A stretch of DNA of 64,000 nt from Kineosporiaceae bacterium SCSIO 59966 (GCA_020881835.1 CP052876.1:558001-622000); one strand, 5' to 3'. Positions 8,503-19,124 are shown, counted from the stretch's first letter. Numbers and translations: made by a program. The notes: generated by a model from the sequence alone, not told the origin.

Positions 8503-9396
8503 ATGGCGATCTTCCTCGACAGCAGCAGCACCATCATCGTCCAGGGCATGACCGGCTCGGAGGGGATGAAGCACACCCAGCGGATGCTGCGCTCCGGCGC
8601 GAACGTCGTCGGCGGGGTCAACGCCCGCAAGGCCGGCCAGCGCGCGTCCTTCGCCGACGGCGTCGAGCTGCCGGTGTTCGGCACGGTCGCCGAGGCGATG
8701 GAGGCCACCGGGGCGAACGTCTCGGTGGTGTTCGTCCCGCCGGCGTTCACCAAGGACGCGGTGGTCGAGGCCGTCGACGCCGCGATGCCGCTGTGCGTCA
8801 TCATCACCGAGGGCATCCCGGTCAGGGACACCGCCGAGTTCTACGCCTACGCCCGGGAGGCCGGCACGACCCGGCTCATCGGTCCCAACTGCCCCGGGCT
8901 GATCAGCCCCGGGCAGTCCAACGCCGGCATCATCCCCGCCGACATCACCCCGCCCGGCCGCATCGGCCTGGTCAGCAAGTCCGGCACGCTGACCTACCAG
9001 ATGATGTACGAGCTCAAGGACTTCGGCTTCAGCACCTGCGTCGGCATCGGCGGCGACCCGGTCATCGGCACCACCCACATCGACTGTCTGGAGGCGTTCG
9101 AGTCCGACCCCGACACCGACGCCATCGTCATGATCGGCGAGATCGGCGGGGACGCCGAGGAGCGCGCCGCCGCCTACATCGCCGAGCACGTGACGAAGCC
9201 GGTCGTCGGCTACGTCGCCGGTTTCACCGCCCCGGAGGGCAAGACGATGGGGCACGCCGGCGCCATCGTCTCCGGCTCCTCCGGAACCGCCGCCGCGAAG
9301 AAGGAGGCCCTGGAGGCCGCCGGGGTCAGGGTCGGCAAGACCCCCTCCGAGACGGCCGACCTCATGCGCGAGGTGATGCGCGGCCTGCAGGGCTGA
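8503..9396 (+). CDS. sucD: Succinate-CoA ligase alpha subunit
   Basis: 297-residue CoA-binding subunit. It has the Rossmann CoA motif ([18 protein letters not shown]), the [19 protein letters not shown] stretch, and the phosphohistidine loop at [19 protein letters not shown], in which the His is phosphorylated during catalysis. Start ATG 8503 follows AGGGGACCCGAG after sucC. Length and motifs are full. Confidence 0.95.
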   Translation: MAIFLDSSSTIIVQGMTGSEGMKHTQRMLRSGANVVGGVNARKAGQRASFADGVELPVFGTVAEAMEATGANVSVVFVPPAFTKDAVVEAVDAAMPLCVIITEGIPVRDTAEFYAYAREAGTTRLIGPNCPGLISPGQSNAGIIPADITPPGRIGLVSKSGTLTYQMMYELKDFGFSTCVGIGGDPVIGTTHIDCLEAFESDPDTDAIVMIGEIGGDAEERAAAYIAEHVTKPVVGYVAGFTAPEGKTMGHAGAIVSGSSGTAAAKKEALEAAGVRVGKTPSETADLMREVMRGLQG

Positions 9397-9482
9397 ACCG
9401 GGGCCACTCGGTCGCCGCATCCGGCGAAGGGGGCGTGTCGGTCGCCGGACGGGCCCGGCCCGTCCCGGACGATGGGGGCGTC

Positions 9483-10772
9483 ATGAGCCTGTTGTCGCGT
9501 TCCTCCGTCGCCGCCGGCGCGGTGGCGGCCGCCCCGCCACCGGCGACCGGCGGCGCCGGAGGCGGCCGTGCCCCGCTGCGCTCCCCGCTCGCCCTCGGTG
9601 CGCTGGCCGCCGTCCAGGCCGTCGTCGGGTCGCTGCTCACCGTCGTCGCCCCCGTCGTCGCCGTGTGGATCGCGGCCACCGACACCGGCGCGACGTGGGT
9701 CGAGGCGGTGCGGGTGGCCGCCGACGCGTGGCTGCTGGCCCACCACACCGGGATCGCGGTCCCCGGCGGGCAGCTGGCCGTCGTCCCGCTCGGTCTCACC
9801 CTCGTCGTGGGCGGGTGGTCGTGGGCCGCCGGCCGGCGGCTCGCGATCGCTCTCGGCCTGTCCGCCGCCACGTCCGGGACGCCGCCGGCGGAACCGGTGA
9901 CCGGGGGTCCCGCCCGGGCCGCCCGCCGCGCGGTCGTCACCTACGCCGCCGCCTACGGCCTGCTCGCCGCCGTCGTCAGCCTGCTCGCCGCCAGCCCCGT
10001 CGCCCGCCCGCTGTCCGGGCAGGCCCTTGCCGGCGGGGCGGTGCTGGCCGGGCTCGTCAGCGGGGCGGCGGTCCTGCACACCTGGCGGACGGCGGGCCGG
10101 TCGCGGCCGTGGTCGGTGGTCGCCGACCGGCTGCGGGTGCCGGCGGCGCTGCGGCGGGTGCTGCCCGCCGCGCTGCTCGCGACGGCGGGCTGGGTCGGCG
10201 CCGGGGCGCTGCTGCTGGCCGCCGCGCTGGCCGTGCACGGCGGTGACGTCACCGCCGCCCACCGGGCCCTGGACCCCGGGGTGCTCGGCGGCGCCGGGCT
10301 GGTGGCCGCCCAGCTGCTGCTCCTGCCGACCCTGGTGGTCTGGGCCGCCGCGTGGCTCGCCGGGCCCGGGTTCGTGGTGGGGGAGGGCACGGTGGTGTCC
10401 CCGGCCGTCGTCGAGCTCGGGCCGGTGCCCGCGCTGCCGGTCCTCGGCGCGCTGCCCGACCCGCTCGGGACGGCCGGCTGGGCGGTGCTCGTGGGGCCGG
10501 TGCTGCTCGGCGTGCTCGCCGGGCGCCGGCTGCTGCGGGACCGCGGCGGGGCGCCGGGCGGCTGGGCGGCGGCAGGCCGGGACGTCGCGCTCACCGGGCT
10601 GGTCACCGGCGGGCTGGCGGCCGTGCTGGCCTGGGTGGCGTCCGGACCGGCCGGGCCCGGTCGGCTCGCCGAGGTCGGCCCGCAGGGCTGGGCGGTGGGC
10701 GCCGCGGTGGGCGTCGAGGTGGCCGTGGGCTGCGCCGTCGCGCTGGGGGTGGCTGCGCTGCGCGCCCGGTGA
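9483..10772 (+). CDS. DUF6350 family multi-span membrane protein
   Basis: 429 residues with about nine to eleven predicted hydrophobic helices rich in Ala, Leu, Val and Gly, fitting the DUF6350 family that sits beside sucCD/purNH in many actinobacteria. No enzymatic motif is seen. Start ATG 9483 follows GGGGG. It is 86 bases after sucD, in a gap holding an 8-bp GC hairpin, and may be partly read through from sucCD. The function of the family is not established. Confidence 0.75.
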   Translation: MSLLSRSSVAAGAVAAAPPPATGGAGGGRAPLRSPLALGALAAVQAVVGSLLTVVAPVVAVWIAATDTGATWVEAVRVAADAWLLAHHTGIAVPGGQLAVVPLGLTLVVGGWSWAAGRRLAIALGLSAATSGTPPAEPVTGGPARAARRAVVTYAAAYGLLAAVVSLLAASPVARPLSGQALAGGAVLAGLVSGAAVLHTWRTAGRSRPWSVVADRLRVPAALRRVLPAALLATAGWVGAGALLLAAALAVHGGDVTAAHRALDPGVLGGAGLVAAQLLLLPTLVVWAAAWLAGPGFVVGEGTVVSPAVVELGPVPALPVLGALPDPLGTAGWAVLVGPVLLGVLAGRRLLRDRGGAPGGWAAAGRDVALTGLVTGGLAAVLAWVASGPAGPGRLAEVGPQGWAVGAAVGVEVAVGCAVALGVAALRAR

Positions 10773-10782
10773 CGCCGCCGCC

Positions 10783-11196
10783 CTACGGGGCGTTGGCGTC
10801 GGCCGGGTCCCGTCGCCGCAGACCTGGCAGGTCGTCGAAGTCCCGGTCGGCGGAGACGATCTCATCGAAGCCGTGCCGTAGAGCGGTTGCCGCGTGGACG
10901 GCGTCCCTGCCGCGCACGTGGCTGGTCGCCATCAGCCGCAAGGCGCCGTCGAGGACCTCCTCGTCGAAGGCGTGCAGTGTCAGCATCCGGCACAGGGCCA
11001 GGGCCTCGTCGACCGCGGTGTGCTCGGACCGGCGGCGACGGTGGTGGACGTACTCCTGGACGGCCTCGACGCTGGCGTGCCCGTCGACGTCGCCCTCGTG
11101 GATCCCGGCGATGATCTGACGGCACGTGGACCGTTGCTCATGGTCTCCGCCGACCGCGAGCAGAAGCACGGAGGTGTCGAGAAAGAAGCGCCTCAC
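10783..11196 (-). CDS. PIN-domain ribonuclease toxin (VapC-like)
   Basis: 137-residue PIN domain. The four acidic positions of the Mg-dependent nuclease site are visible: D7 in FLDTSV, E44/E48 in VEAVQEY, D98 in RGRDAVHAAT and D117/D119 in SADRDFDDL, so it should be active. Family members cleave tRNA or rRNA when freed from antitoxin. GTG 11196 overlaps the antitoxin's TGA (bases shared at 11194-11195), so the pair is translationally coupled with the antitoxin first, the usual order. Confidence 0.88.
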   Translation of the reverse strand: MRRFFLDTSVLLLAVGGDHEQRSTCRQIIAGIHEGDVDGHASVEAVQEYVHHRRRRSEHTAVDEALALCRMLTLHAFDEEVLDGALRLMATSHVRGRDAVHAATALRHGFDEIVSADRDFDDLPGLRRRDPADANAP

Positions 11197-11480
11197 GACG
11201 ACGCCTTGTGCTCGACGTAGGAGGTCAGGTCTTCCTCCAGCTCCTGCTTCATCTCCTGCCACGACTGGCCCGGGCCCGGATGTGCCCGCGCCGTCAGCTC
11301 GAGGAAGTGCCCCGCCGCCTCGGCTCGGCGGATAGTCGCCGCCCGGTCCTCGAAGTGCTCGTCGATGGACTGCCGGATCACCGAGGCGACGCTCCTCCCG
11401 GTCCGCTTCGCCTCTGCGGAGACCAGTTCGTAGCGCTCGGTGTCCAGCAAGAGCTGGAGGCGCTTCTCCAACACAGACAT
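11193..11480 (-). CDS. Antitoxin of the PIN toxin, ribbon-helix-helix-like
   Basis: 95 residues. The N-terminal part (KRLQLLLDTERYELVSAEAK then RTGRSVASVIRQSIDEHF) has the beta strand plus two helices of a ribbon-helix-helix DNA binder. The acidic C-terminus (WQEMKQELEEDLTSYVEH) would wrap the toxin. Two in-frame ATGs exist, at 11486 and 11480. I favour 11480 because TAGTGT (11487-11492) is placed exactly as a -10 for a leaderless transcript starting there. A 10-bp inverted repeat spans the promoter and start codon, indicating autorepression. Confidence 0.85.
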   Translation of the reverse strand: MSVLEKRLQLLLDTERYELVSAEAKRTGRSVASVIRQSIDEHFEDRAATIRRAEAAGHFLELTARAHPGPGQSWQEMKQELEEDLTSYVEHKASS

Positions 11481-11504
11481 GCACATACACTAGCATGTGC
11501 ATGT
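11477..11504 (-). promoter_or_regulatory. Operator and -10 of the toxin-antitoxin operon
   Basis: Perfect 10-bp inverted repeat: ACATGCACAT at 11477-11486 and ATGTGCATGT at 11495-11504 (plus strand), separated by 8 bases that contain the minus-strand -10 TAGTGT (11487-11492). The symmetry is centred on the -10 box and covers both candidate ATGs, so a bound antitoxin dimer would block RNA polymerase directly. Confidence 0.75.
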
Positions 11505-11542
11505 CGAGGGCTCAAGGTACACCCGCGCCAGGGCCCCTCTCA

Positions 11543-12058
11543 TCACCCCTGCGGCTCCGGCAAGCCGCTGCGCTCGAGCAGCCACTCCTCGTACTGGGCC
11601 TGGCACTCGTCCTCGGCGCTGACGGTCAGCGCCCGGGCCCGGCACTCCTGCAGCTCGAGGGCGGCCGGCCACACCGCCAGCATCGCCAGGTGCAGGACGA
11701 GCACGAGCCCGCCCATCGCGAGGCCGACGACGACGGACACGACGAGCGCGGTGCGCACCCGGGCACGCAGCGCCCGCCGCAGTGCCCCGGCCCCCACCAC
11801 GAGCCCGGCCCCGGTCAGCAGGATGCCCGAGGCCTGCCACGGCACCGGCAGCTGCAGGGCCAGCACGCCGCCGAGCATGAGCAGGGAGAACCGCAGGACG
11901 CGGCGGGCGAGGTCCCGTAGCTGCTCAGGATCCGCAGGCGGGGGCTGTGGCCCCGGCTGGTCCGGCCCGTCGGGCTGGTCCGGCCGGCTGGACGGCGGGC
12001 CCGCCGGACGGTCCGGCAGCGGGCGGCCCGGTTCGGGCGGCGCGTAGGGGTTGCCCAC
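11543..12058 (-). CDS. Small membrane protein with proline-rich N-terminus
   Basis: 171 residues. The first 55 are rich in Pro, Gly, Asp and Arg ([14 protein letters not shown]). Two or three hydrophobic helices follow ([53 protein letters not shown]), then a soluble tail with two Cys. GTG 12058 is preceded by GAGGAGG at 6 bases, which decides the start. It diverges from purN. Function unknown; no motif recognised. Confidence 0.7.
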   Translation of the reverse strand: MGNPYAPPEPGRPLPDRPAGPPSSRPDQPDGPDQPGPQPPPADPEQLRDLARRVLRFSLLMLGGVLALQLPVPWQASGILLTGAGLVVGAGALRRALRARVRTALVVSVVVGLAMGGLVLVLHLAMLAVWPAALELQECRARALTVSAEDECQAQYEEWLLERSGLPEPQG

Positions 12059-12132
12059 CGTGCACCTCCTCGTCCGGGTCGGGGGCGGGCACCGCTCGGG
12101 TGGCGCCCTCCCGCACACTATGGTCTCTGACC

Positions 12133-12792
12133 GTGACCGCCGACGCGACGCCGGCCTCCGCCGGCCGCCACCGGTTCACCCCGTCCGTCCCCGCCCGGCT
12201 CGTCGTCCTGCTCTCCGGGACGGGAACCCTCGCCCAGGCGCTGCTCGACGCCGCCGCCGACCCCGCCTACGGCGCGGACGTCGTCGCGGTCGGCTCCGAC
12301 CGCCCCGACGCGCCCGGGCTGCAGCGGGCCCGGGCCGCGGGAGTCCCGACGTTCGTCGAGACGCTCGCCGCCCACCCCGACCGGGCCGCCTGGGACGCCG
12401 CGCTCACCGAGCGGGTCGCCGCCCACCGCCCCGACCTCGTCGTCCTCGCCGGGTTCATGCGCCTGGTCGGCCCGGCCTTCCTCGACCGGTTCGCCGGCCG
12501 CTGCCTCAACAGCCACCCGGCCCTGTCCCCGGCGTTCCCCGGGGCGCACGCCGTCCGGGACGCCCTCGCCTACGGCGTCCGGGTCACCGGCACCACCCTC
12601 TTCCTCGTCGACGCCGGGGTGGACACCGGCGCGATCGTCGCCCAGCACCCGGTCACGGTGGCCCCGGACGACGACGAGGCGACCCTGCACGCCCGGATCA
12701 AGACCCACGAGCGCCGGATGCTCGTCGACGTCGTCGGGCGGATGGCCCGCGACGGCTGGACCGTCTCCGGCAGGAAGGTGACCATCGGATGA
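12133..12792 (+). CDS. purN: Phosphoribosylglycinamide formyltransferase
   Basis: 219-residue GAR transformylase, third step of purine synthesis, using 10-formyl-THF. The P-loop-like segment is [15 protein letters not shown]; the substrate Asn found in E. coli PurN here is replaced in the TLAQ context, which I recall from related actinobacteria. The catalytic Asn/His are in [10 protein letters not shown] and the Asp in [13 protein letters not shown] 12133 lies 8 bases after TATGGT (12119-12124), a possible leaderless promoter. Its TGA overlaps the purH ATG by four bases. Confidence 0.92.
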   Translation: MTADATPASAGRHRFTPSVPARLVVLLSGTGTLAQALLDAAADPAYGADVVAVGSDRPDAPGLQRARAAGVPTFVETLAAHPDRAAWDAALTERVAAHRPDLVVLAGFMRLVGPAFLDRFAGRCLNSHPALSPAFPGAHAVRDALAYGVRVTGTTLFLVDAGVDTGAIVAQHPVTVAPDDDEATLHARIKTHERRMLVDVVGRMARDGWTVSGRKVTIG

Positions 12793-14381
12793 GTGCCACC
12801 CCAGAGGCCGACGGGCGCACCCCCGTGCGCCGCGCCCTGGTCAGCGTCTACGACAAGACCGGCCTGGAGGACCTCGTCACCGGCCTGCACGCCGCGGGCG
12901 TGACGATCGTGTCGACCGGGTCGACCGCCGCGCGGATCGCCGCCGCCGACGTCCCGGTGACCCCGGTGGAGGAGGTCACCGGCTTCCCCGAGTGCCTCGA
13001 CGGCCGGGTCAAGACCCTGCACCCGCGGATCCACGCCGGGATCCTCGCCGACCGGCGCAACCCCGGTCACGTCCAGGAGCTGGCCGACCTCGGCGTCGAG
13101 GCCTTCGACCTCGTCGTGGTCAACCTCTACCCGTTCCGGGAGACGGTGCACTCCGGCGCCGGCATCGAGGACGTCGTCGAGCAGATCGACATCGGCGGGC
13201 CGGCGATGGTCCGGGCCGCCGCCAAGAACCACGCCAACGTCGCCGTCGTCGTCGACCCCGGCGGGTACGACGACGTGCTCCGGCAGGTCCGCGACGGCGG
13301 GTTCGACCTGGCTGCCCGGCGCCGGCTCGCCGCCCGGGCCTTCGCGCACACCGCGGCCTACGACACCGCCGTCGCCCGCTGGTGCGCCGCCGAGCTCGCC
13401 GTCGACGAGGACTGGTGGCCCCCCTACGCGGGGATGGCGCTGGAGCGTGCCGACGTCCTGCGGTACGGGGAGAACCCGCACCAGAAGGGCGCCCTGTACG
13501 TCGACGTCGACGCCCCGGCCGGCGTCGCCCAGTCCACCCAGCTGCACGGCAAGGCGATGTCGTACAACAACTACGTCGACGCCGACGCCGCCGTGCGAGC
13601 CGCGTTCGACCACGAGCGGCCCGCCGTCGCGGTCATCAAGCACGCCAACCCGTGCGGTATCGCGGTCGCCGACGACGACGCGGCCGACCCGGTCGCCCAG
13701 GCCCACGCCCGCGCCCACGCCTGCGACCCGGTGTCGGCGTTCGGCGGCGTCGTCGCCGCCAACCGCCCGGTGACCGCCGGGATGGCCGCCCAGCTCGCCG
13801 ACGTGTTCACCGAGGTCGTCGTCGCCCCGTCGTTCACCGACGACGCGCTGCGCCTGCTGACCGCCCGCAAGAACGTCCGGCTGCTCGAGCTGCCCGAGGG
13901 GTACCGGCGCGACGAGGTGGAGTGGCGTCAGGTGTCCGGCGGGATGCTGGTCCAGGTCCGCGACGCCGTGGACGCCGCCGGCGACGACCCGGCCACGTGG
14001 CGGCTCGTCGCCGGTGACCCCGCGGACGACGCCACCCTCGCCGACCTCGCCTTCGCCTGGCGCGCCGTCCGCGCGGTGAAGTCGAACGCGATCCTGCTGG
14101 CCGCCGGCGGTGCGAGCGTCGGGATCGGGATGGGTCAGGTCAACCGGGTGGACTCCTGCCGGCTGGCCGTCGAGCGGGCCGGCGCCGAGCGGGCCCGCGG
14201 CGCCGTCGCCGCCTCCGACGCGTTCTTTCCCTTCCCCGACGGGTTGCAGGTGCTCATCGACGCGGGGGTGCGGGCCGTCGTCCAGCCCGGCGGGTCGGTG
14301 CGCGACGAGGAGGTCGTCGCCGCGGCCCGCGAGGCCGGGGTCACGATGTACCTCACCGGCACCCGGCACTTCGCGCACTGA
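12789..14381 (+). CDS. purH: Bifunctional AICAR transformylase / IMP cyclohydrolase
   Basis: 530 residues catalysing the last two steps of IMP synthesis. The N-terminal MGS-like cyclohydrolase domain has [38 protein letters not shown] and VNLYPF. The C-terminal transformylase domain has [13 protein letters not shown], the KH motif in [10 protein letters not shown] and DPVSAFGG, and ends with [12 protein letters not shown] and GTRHFAH. Length and motifs are complete. Overlaps purN (ATGA), so the two are one operon using the 10-formyl-THF pool that FolD, GlyA and PurU balance further along. Confidence 0.96.
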   Translation: MSATPEADGRTPVRRALVSVYDKTGLEDLVTGLHAAGVTIVSTGSTAARIAAADVPVTPVEEVTGFPECLDGRVKTLHPRIHAGILADRRNPGHVQELADLGVEAFDLVVVNLYPFRETVHSGAGIEDVVEQIDIGGPAMVRAAAKNHANVAVVVDPGGYDDVLRQVRDGGFDLAARRRLAARAFAHTAAYDTAVARWCAAELAVDEDWWPPYAGMALERADVLRYGENPHQKGALYVDVDAPAGVAQSTQLHGKAMSYNNYVDADAAVRAAFDHERPAVAVIKHANPCGIAVADDDAADPVAQAHARAHACDPVSAFGGVVAANRPVTAGMAAQLADVFTEVVVAPSFTDDALRLLTARKNVRLLELPEGYRRDEVEWRQVSGGMLVQVRDAVDAAGDDPATWRLVAGDPADDATLADLAFAWRAVRAVKSNAILLAAGGASVGIGMGQVNRVDSCRLAVERAGAERARGAVAASDAFFPFPDGLQVLIDAGVRAVVQPGGSVRDEEVVAAAREAGVTMYLTGTRHFAH

Positions 14382-14411
14382 CTGTGCCGACGCCGGCCAG
14401 GGACGAGTGAG

Positions 14412-15650
14412 TCAGCCGCGCAGCGCGGCCCGCACCGGGACGTCCGGGTCGCCCAGCGCCGCGGTGTCCACGGGCACCCCGGTGCCGTCCGCGCCGCCGA
14501 GCGCCCGGCGGGCCTGCGCGACGTCCCGGGGACGGTCCACGGTGAGCAGCGCCACCAGCCGGTCCTGCCCGGCGGTGTCGGCCAGCACCCACGCCGCGGC
14601 GAAGCCCTCACCGGCCGCCGGCTCACCGCGCACGAGCACCCTGGCCCCGGCGTGCGGGCGGCCGGCCAGCGCCACCTCCCGCCCGAACTGGGTGGAGAAC
14701 ACGTACGGCACCGGGTCGTGGACGACGTCCTCACCGGCCAGCGTCGCCGCCGCGGCGTCACCGGCGAGCATCGCCTCCTCCCAGTGCCCGCCGGCGACCC
14801 AGCGGTCGTAGCGCGGCGACCAGCGCACCGCGCAGTCACCGGCGGCGAGCACGTGCGGCGCCAGCGGACCGACCGCGCGCAGGTCGGCGCCCACCTCGAC
14901 GCCGTGAGCGCCCGAGCCCAGCCAGCCGGCGTCCGGCAGCACGCCGAGCGCGGCCACCACCGCGTCCGCCACCAGCTCCTCCCCGTCGTCCAGGACCACC
15001 CGCTCCCCGGTGGCGGACACCACCCGGCGCCCGGTGAGCAGCTGTACGCCGGCGGCGGCGTACCAGGGGCGGGTGAGGTCCCCCACGGTGCCGATCTCGC
15101 GGCCCAGCGGGGTGGGCAGCGCCTCGACCACGGTGACCTGGCAGCCGACGGCGGCCGCGGAGGAGGCGACCTCCGCGCCGATCCAGCCGGCGCCGGCGAC
15201 GACCAGCCGGGCACCGGGCACGAGCGCTGCGCGCAGCCGCGCCGCGTCGTCGAGCGTCCGCAGCACGAGCACCCCGTCCCAGCCGGCGGGCACGACCGGG
15301 CGGGCGCCGGTGGTCACCAGGACGGCGTCGGCCGGCTCGTCCCACCCCTCGCCGCGGATGACGACCCCGGAGGCGTCGACGTCCAGGCCGGTGACGCGGT
15401 GGTCGAGCAGCAGTTCGTCGCACAGGACGTCGAGGTCCTCCCCGAGGTCGTCCTCCAGCCGCGTGGTGTGCCCGCCGGTGAGCACCGCCTTGGACAGCGG
15501 GGGCCGGTCGTACGGGCGGTGCGGCTCGGCGCCGACCATCACCAGGTGGCCGTCGAACCCGCGGCGGCGCAGGCCGGCGACGGCGTAGGTCCCGGCGAGC
15601 CCGGCACCCACGACGAGCACGCTGTCGGGGCGGCGTCCAGGGCTGGGCAC
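14412..15650 (-). CDS. FAD-dependent NAD(P)-linked ferredoxin-type reductase
   Basis: 412-residue pyridine-nucleotide-disulfide-class flavoprotein of the rubredoxin/ferredoxin reductase type. FAD-binding VLVVGAGLAGTYAVAGLRRRG is at about 14-34, PYDRPPLSKAVL is typical of ferredoxin reductases, NAD-binding LVVAGAGWIGAEVASSAA follows and the second FAD motif is HVLAAGDCA. A C-terminal reductase domain completes it. No CxxxxC pair is seen, so it passes electrons to a one-electron carrier; no ferredoxin or P450 gene is adjacent to name the partner. GTG 15650 lies 7 bases after TAGCGT. Confidence 0.88.
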   Translation of the reverse strand: MPSPGRRPDSVLVVGAGLAGTYAVAGLRRRGFDGHLVMVGAEPHRPYDRPPLSKAVLTGGHTTRLEDDLGEDLDVLCDELLLDHRVTGLDVDASGVVIRGEGWDEPADAVLVTTGARPVVPAGWDGVLVLRTLDDAARLRAALVPGARLVVAGAGWIGAEVASSAAAVGCQVTVVEALPTPLGREIGTVGDLTRPWYAAAGVQLLTGRRVVSATGERVVLDDGEELVADAVVAALGVLPDAGWLGSGAHGVEVGADLRAVGPLAPHVLAAGDCAVRWSPRYDRWVAGGHWEEAMLAGDAAAATLAGEDVVHDPVPYVFSTQFGREVALAGRPHAGARVLVRGEPAAGEGFAAAWVLADTAGQDRLVALLTVDRPRDVAQARRALGGADGTGVPVDTAALGDPDVPVRAALRG

Positions 15651-15657
15651 GGCCGCA

Positions 15658-15667
15658 ACGCTAACCT
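15658..15667. promoter_or_regulatory. Overlapping divergent -10 boxes of two leaderless genes
   Basis: On the minus strand TAGCGT (15658-15663) sits 7 bases before GTG 15650. On the plus strand TAACCT (15662-15667) sits 6 bases before GTG 15674. The two hexamers share positions 15662-15663, so a single 24-base start-to-start gap must serve both genes. Confidence 0.65.
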
Positions 15668-15673
15668 CCGGCC

Positions 15674-16012
15674 GTGCCCGACACGACTCCCGCCCCCGAC
15701 CGGGGGCCGGGCACGGGACCCCACCGGGGGCCGGGCACCGGACCCGACCGGCTGGACCGGCTGAGTCGGCTGGTCGTCGTCCTCGTCGGGGCCGCGGTCG
15801 TCGTCCCGGTCCTCCTCCTGCCGGTGCTGGGCTTCCGCGGGTCCTCGCTGCTGCTGGCCGGCGAGCTGCTCGGGGCCGCCGCGGCACGGGCGCTGCTGCC
15901 CGCGCGGGCGGTGGCCCCGCTCGTGGTGCGGACCCGAACCCTCGACGTGCTGGTGCTCGTGGTGCTCGCCGTGCTGCTCGCGGTGCTCGCGGCGACGGCC
16001 CCCGGCGGCTGA
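15674..16012 (+). CDS. DUF3017 family small membrane protein
   Basis: 112 residues: a Pro/Gly/Asp-rich N-terminus of about 30 residues, then three hydrophobic helices (LVVVLVGAAVVVPVLLLPVL, LLLAGELLGAAAARALL, VLVLVVLAVLLAVLAATA). Size and topology fit DUF3017, an actinobacterial family often next to purH/folD/mdh. GTG 15674 is decided by the -10 box 6 bases upstream. Function not known. Convergent with mdh, whose stop is 13 bases on. Confidence 0.7.
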   Translation: MPDTTPAPDRGPGTGPHRGPGTGPDRLDRLSRLVVVLVGAAVVVPVLLLPVLGFRGSSLLLAGELLGAAAARALLPARAVAPLVVRTRTLDVLVLVVLAVLLAVLAATAPGG

Positions 16013-16024
16013 GCGGGGCGTGCC

Positions 16025-17026
<1,002 letters not shown>

Positions 17027-17096
17027 TCACTCCTTGTCACGGGAGGCCCGGCTGCGCGCGGGCCGTGGACGGATGCCCGGGACGCTAGCAAGGCGC

Positions 17097-19082
17097 TCAC
17101 CGGTGTGCCGGGTCGGCCGGCGAGACGGGCAGCAGCTCGGACCACCAGCGCAGCACGTGCTCGAAGCGGGCCTGCCGGTGCCGCGGCCGCCCGGAGCGGC
17201 TGAGCTCGTGCCCCTCCCCGGGGAACAGCAGCAGCTCGGTGCGGACCCCGCCGAGCCGCAGGGCGGTGAACCACCGCTGCCCCTGCTCGACCGGGCAGCG
17301 CCAGTCGTTCTCGGAGTGGATCACCAGGGTCGGGGTGGTGACCCGCTCGACGTGGGTCATCGGGGACTGCTCGCGCATCGCCTCCGCCGAGCCGTGGTAG
17401 CCCAGCGGGAAGAACCAGCCGATGTCCGCCGAGCCGACGAAGCTCGTCGCGTCGAGGTAGCCGCGCTCGACGACGGCCCCGGTGAACCGGTCGGTGCGGG
17501 TGGTGAGCAGCGCGGTCATGTACCCGCCGTAGGAGCCGCCCTGGACGCCGACCCGGTCGCGGTCCAGCGGCAGTCGGGGGTCGCCGAGCGCCCCGTCGAG
17601 GAACTGCAGGACGTCGTCGGCGTCCCGGGTGCCCATCGCTCCCTGGACGACGCGCCCGTGGGCCTGGCCGTACCCGGCCGACCCCCGGGGGTTGCACATG
17701 AGGACGGCGTAGCCGGCGCCGGCGTACACCTGCGCCTCGTCGAACAGCCCCCAGCCGTACTGGGCGTAGGGCCCGCCGTGCACGGTGAGCAGCACCGGGT
17801 GCGGACCGTCGCCCCACCGGGCCGGGTCGGGCAGCACCGCCCATCCGTGCACCGGGTAGCCGTCGTCGGCCTCGACGGTCAGCTCGACGAGGGGGCGGAC
17901 CCCGGCGGCGCGCAGCGGCGCCGCGACGTCGGTGAGCCGGGTCGTGGCCCCGGCGCCCAGGGCCACCAGGTCACCCGGGGTCGTGGGGTCGGCGACGACC
18001 GCGACCACCGTGCGGCCGTCAGCGGTGGCGTCCACGCCCCTGACCTGCAGCTCGCCGTCCAGCAGTACGTGCGGGTCACCGCCGTCGGCGGGGACGGCGA
18101 GCAGCCGGACGGCGCCACGGGACCGGTCGGCGACCAGGACGCCGCGCTCGGTGACGACGGGCCGGCCGGACTCGGTCAGGTCGACGGTCTCGGCGTCGGT
18201 GAGCCGGTGGGCCGGGCCGCCGGCCAGCGGGGCGGTGAACAGTCCTGCGTTGCGGGCCACGAAGTCGGTGCCGGAGGGCCCGACCTCGGAGGCGATGAAC
18301 CACACGGTGCGGCCGTCGGGGGAGGCGACGGGAGCGCTGGCGGTGAGGTCCCCGCCGACCACGAGGGTGAGGTCGCCGCCGTCGGCGGGTACGCGGTACA
18401 CCCCGCGGCGCAGGTCGGTGTCCCGGCTGTCGTGGGCGTCGGCCACGACGAGCAGGGCCGCGCCGTCCGGGGTCCAGGCGACGTCGCCGTGGCTGACGTC
18501 CCCGTGGGTGACCCGTCGCGGCTCGGCGACGGCGCCGGAGGACACCGTCGCGTCGGCGAGGTCAGGGACGTCGAGCACGAACACGTGCGGCCGGCGGTCC
18601 CGGGTGTAGCCGAGGCCGTCCTCCCGGTAGGCCAGCGTCGTCACCAGACGTGGCGGCTCGGCGTCCGGACCGACACCCTCCTGGGTGCCGTACCGGCCGT
18701 CCTCGGGGACCCGCGCGGTGTAGGCGATCCGGCGTGAGTCCGGCGACCAGACCGGGTCACCGGCGCCGAGGTGGTGGTCGGTGAGCCGTAGCGGCTCCCC
18801 GCCGTCGAGCTCGAGCAGGTGAAGCTGCGGGCGGCCCTTGGGCTCGGCCCGCAGGAACGCGACGTACCGGCCGTCCGGGCTCACCGCCGGAGAGGTGTCC
18901 CGGTGGCCGCGGGTCAACGGGCGCGGGCCGGCGGAGCCGTCGGTGCGGACCAGCCACAGCCCGCCGACGTACTCGTCGGTGCCGGTGTCCGGGCGGACCA
19001 CGGAGGTGACGGCCCACGAGCCGTCGGGGGACAGGGACGGCGTGCCGCACTGGCGCAGCAGTGGCAGGTCGGTGGGGCGCAT
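17097..19082 (-). CDS. S9 family prolyl-oligopeptidase-type serine peptidase
   Basis: 661 residues. The N-terminal seven-bladed propeller has WD40-like repeats (SLSPDGSWAV, AVSPDGRYVAFLR, PVWSPDSRRIAYTAR, VAWTPDGAALLVV). The C-terminal alpha/beta hydrolase carries Ser in GVQGGSYGGYM, with Asp near HSENDWRCP and His in GEGHELSRSG. No signal peptide, so it acts inside the cell on short peptides (acylaminoacyl-peptidase/DPP-like). ATG 19082 lies 7 bases after TAGCGT; an alternative GTG start 9 bases upstream would overlap the promoter spacer. Confidence 0.9.
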   Translation of the reverse strand: MRPTDLPLLRQCGTPSLSPDGSWAVTSVVRPDTGTDEYVGGLWLVRTDGSAGPRPLTRGHRDTSPAVSPDGRYVAFLRAEPKGRPQLHLLELDGGEPLRLTDHHLGAGDPVWSPDSRRIAYTARVPEDGRYGTQEGVGPDAEPPRLVTTLAYREDGLGYTRDRRPHVFVLDVPDLADATVSSGAVAEPRRVTHGDVSHGDVAWTPDGAALLVVADAHDSRDTDLRRGVYRVPADGGDLTLVVGGDLTASAPVASPDGRTVWFIASEVGPSGTDFVARNAGLFTAPLAGGPAHRLTDAETVDLTESGRPVVTERGVLVADRSRGAVRLLAVPADGGDPHVLLDGELQVRGVDATADGRTVVAVVADPTTPGDLVALGAGATTRLTDVAAPLRAAGVRPLVELTVEADDGYPVHGWAVLPDPARWGDGPHPVLLTVHGGPYAQYGWGLFDEAQVYAGAGYAVLMCNPRGSAGYGQAHGRVVQGAMGTRDADDVLQFLDGALGDPRLPLDRDRVGVQGGSYGGYMTALLTTRTDRFTGAVVERGYLDATSFVGSADIGWFFPLGYHGSAEAMREQSPMTHVERVTTPTLVIHSENDWRCPVEQGQRWFTALRLGGVRTELLLFPGEGHELSRSGRPRHRQARFEHVLRWWSELLPVSPADPAHR

Positions 19083-19089
19083 GACCGGC

Positions 19090-19095
19090 ACGCTA
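19090..19095 (-). promoter_or_regulatory. -10 box (TAGCGT) for the leaderless S9 peptidase gene
   Basis: TAGCGT on the minus strand, 7 bases before ATG 19082 and directly after the large hairpin at 19125-19171. Confidence 0.55.
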
Positions 19096-19124
19096 TCCGC
19101 GCACGGTGAGCGGACCGGGAGCCG

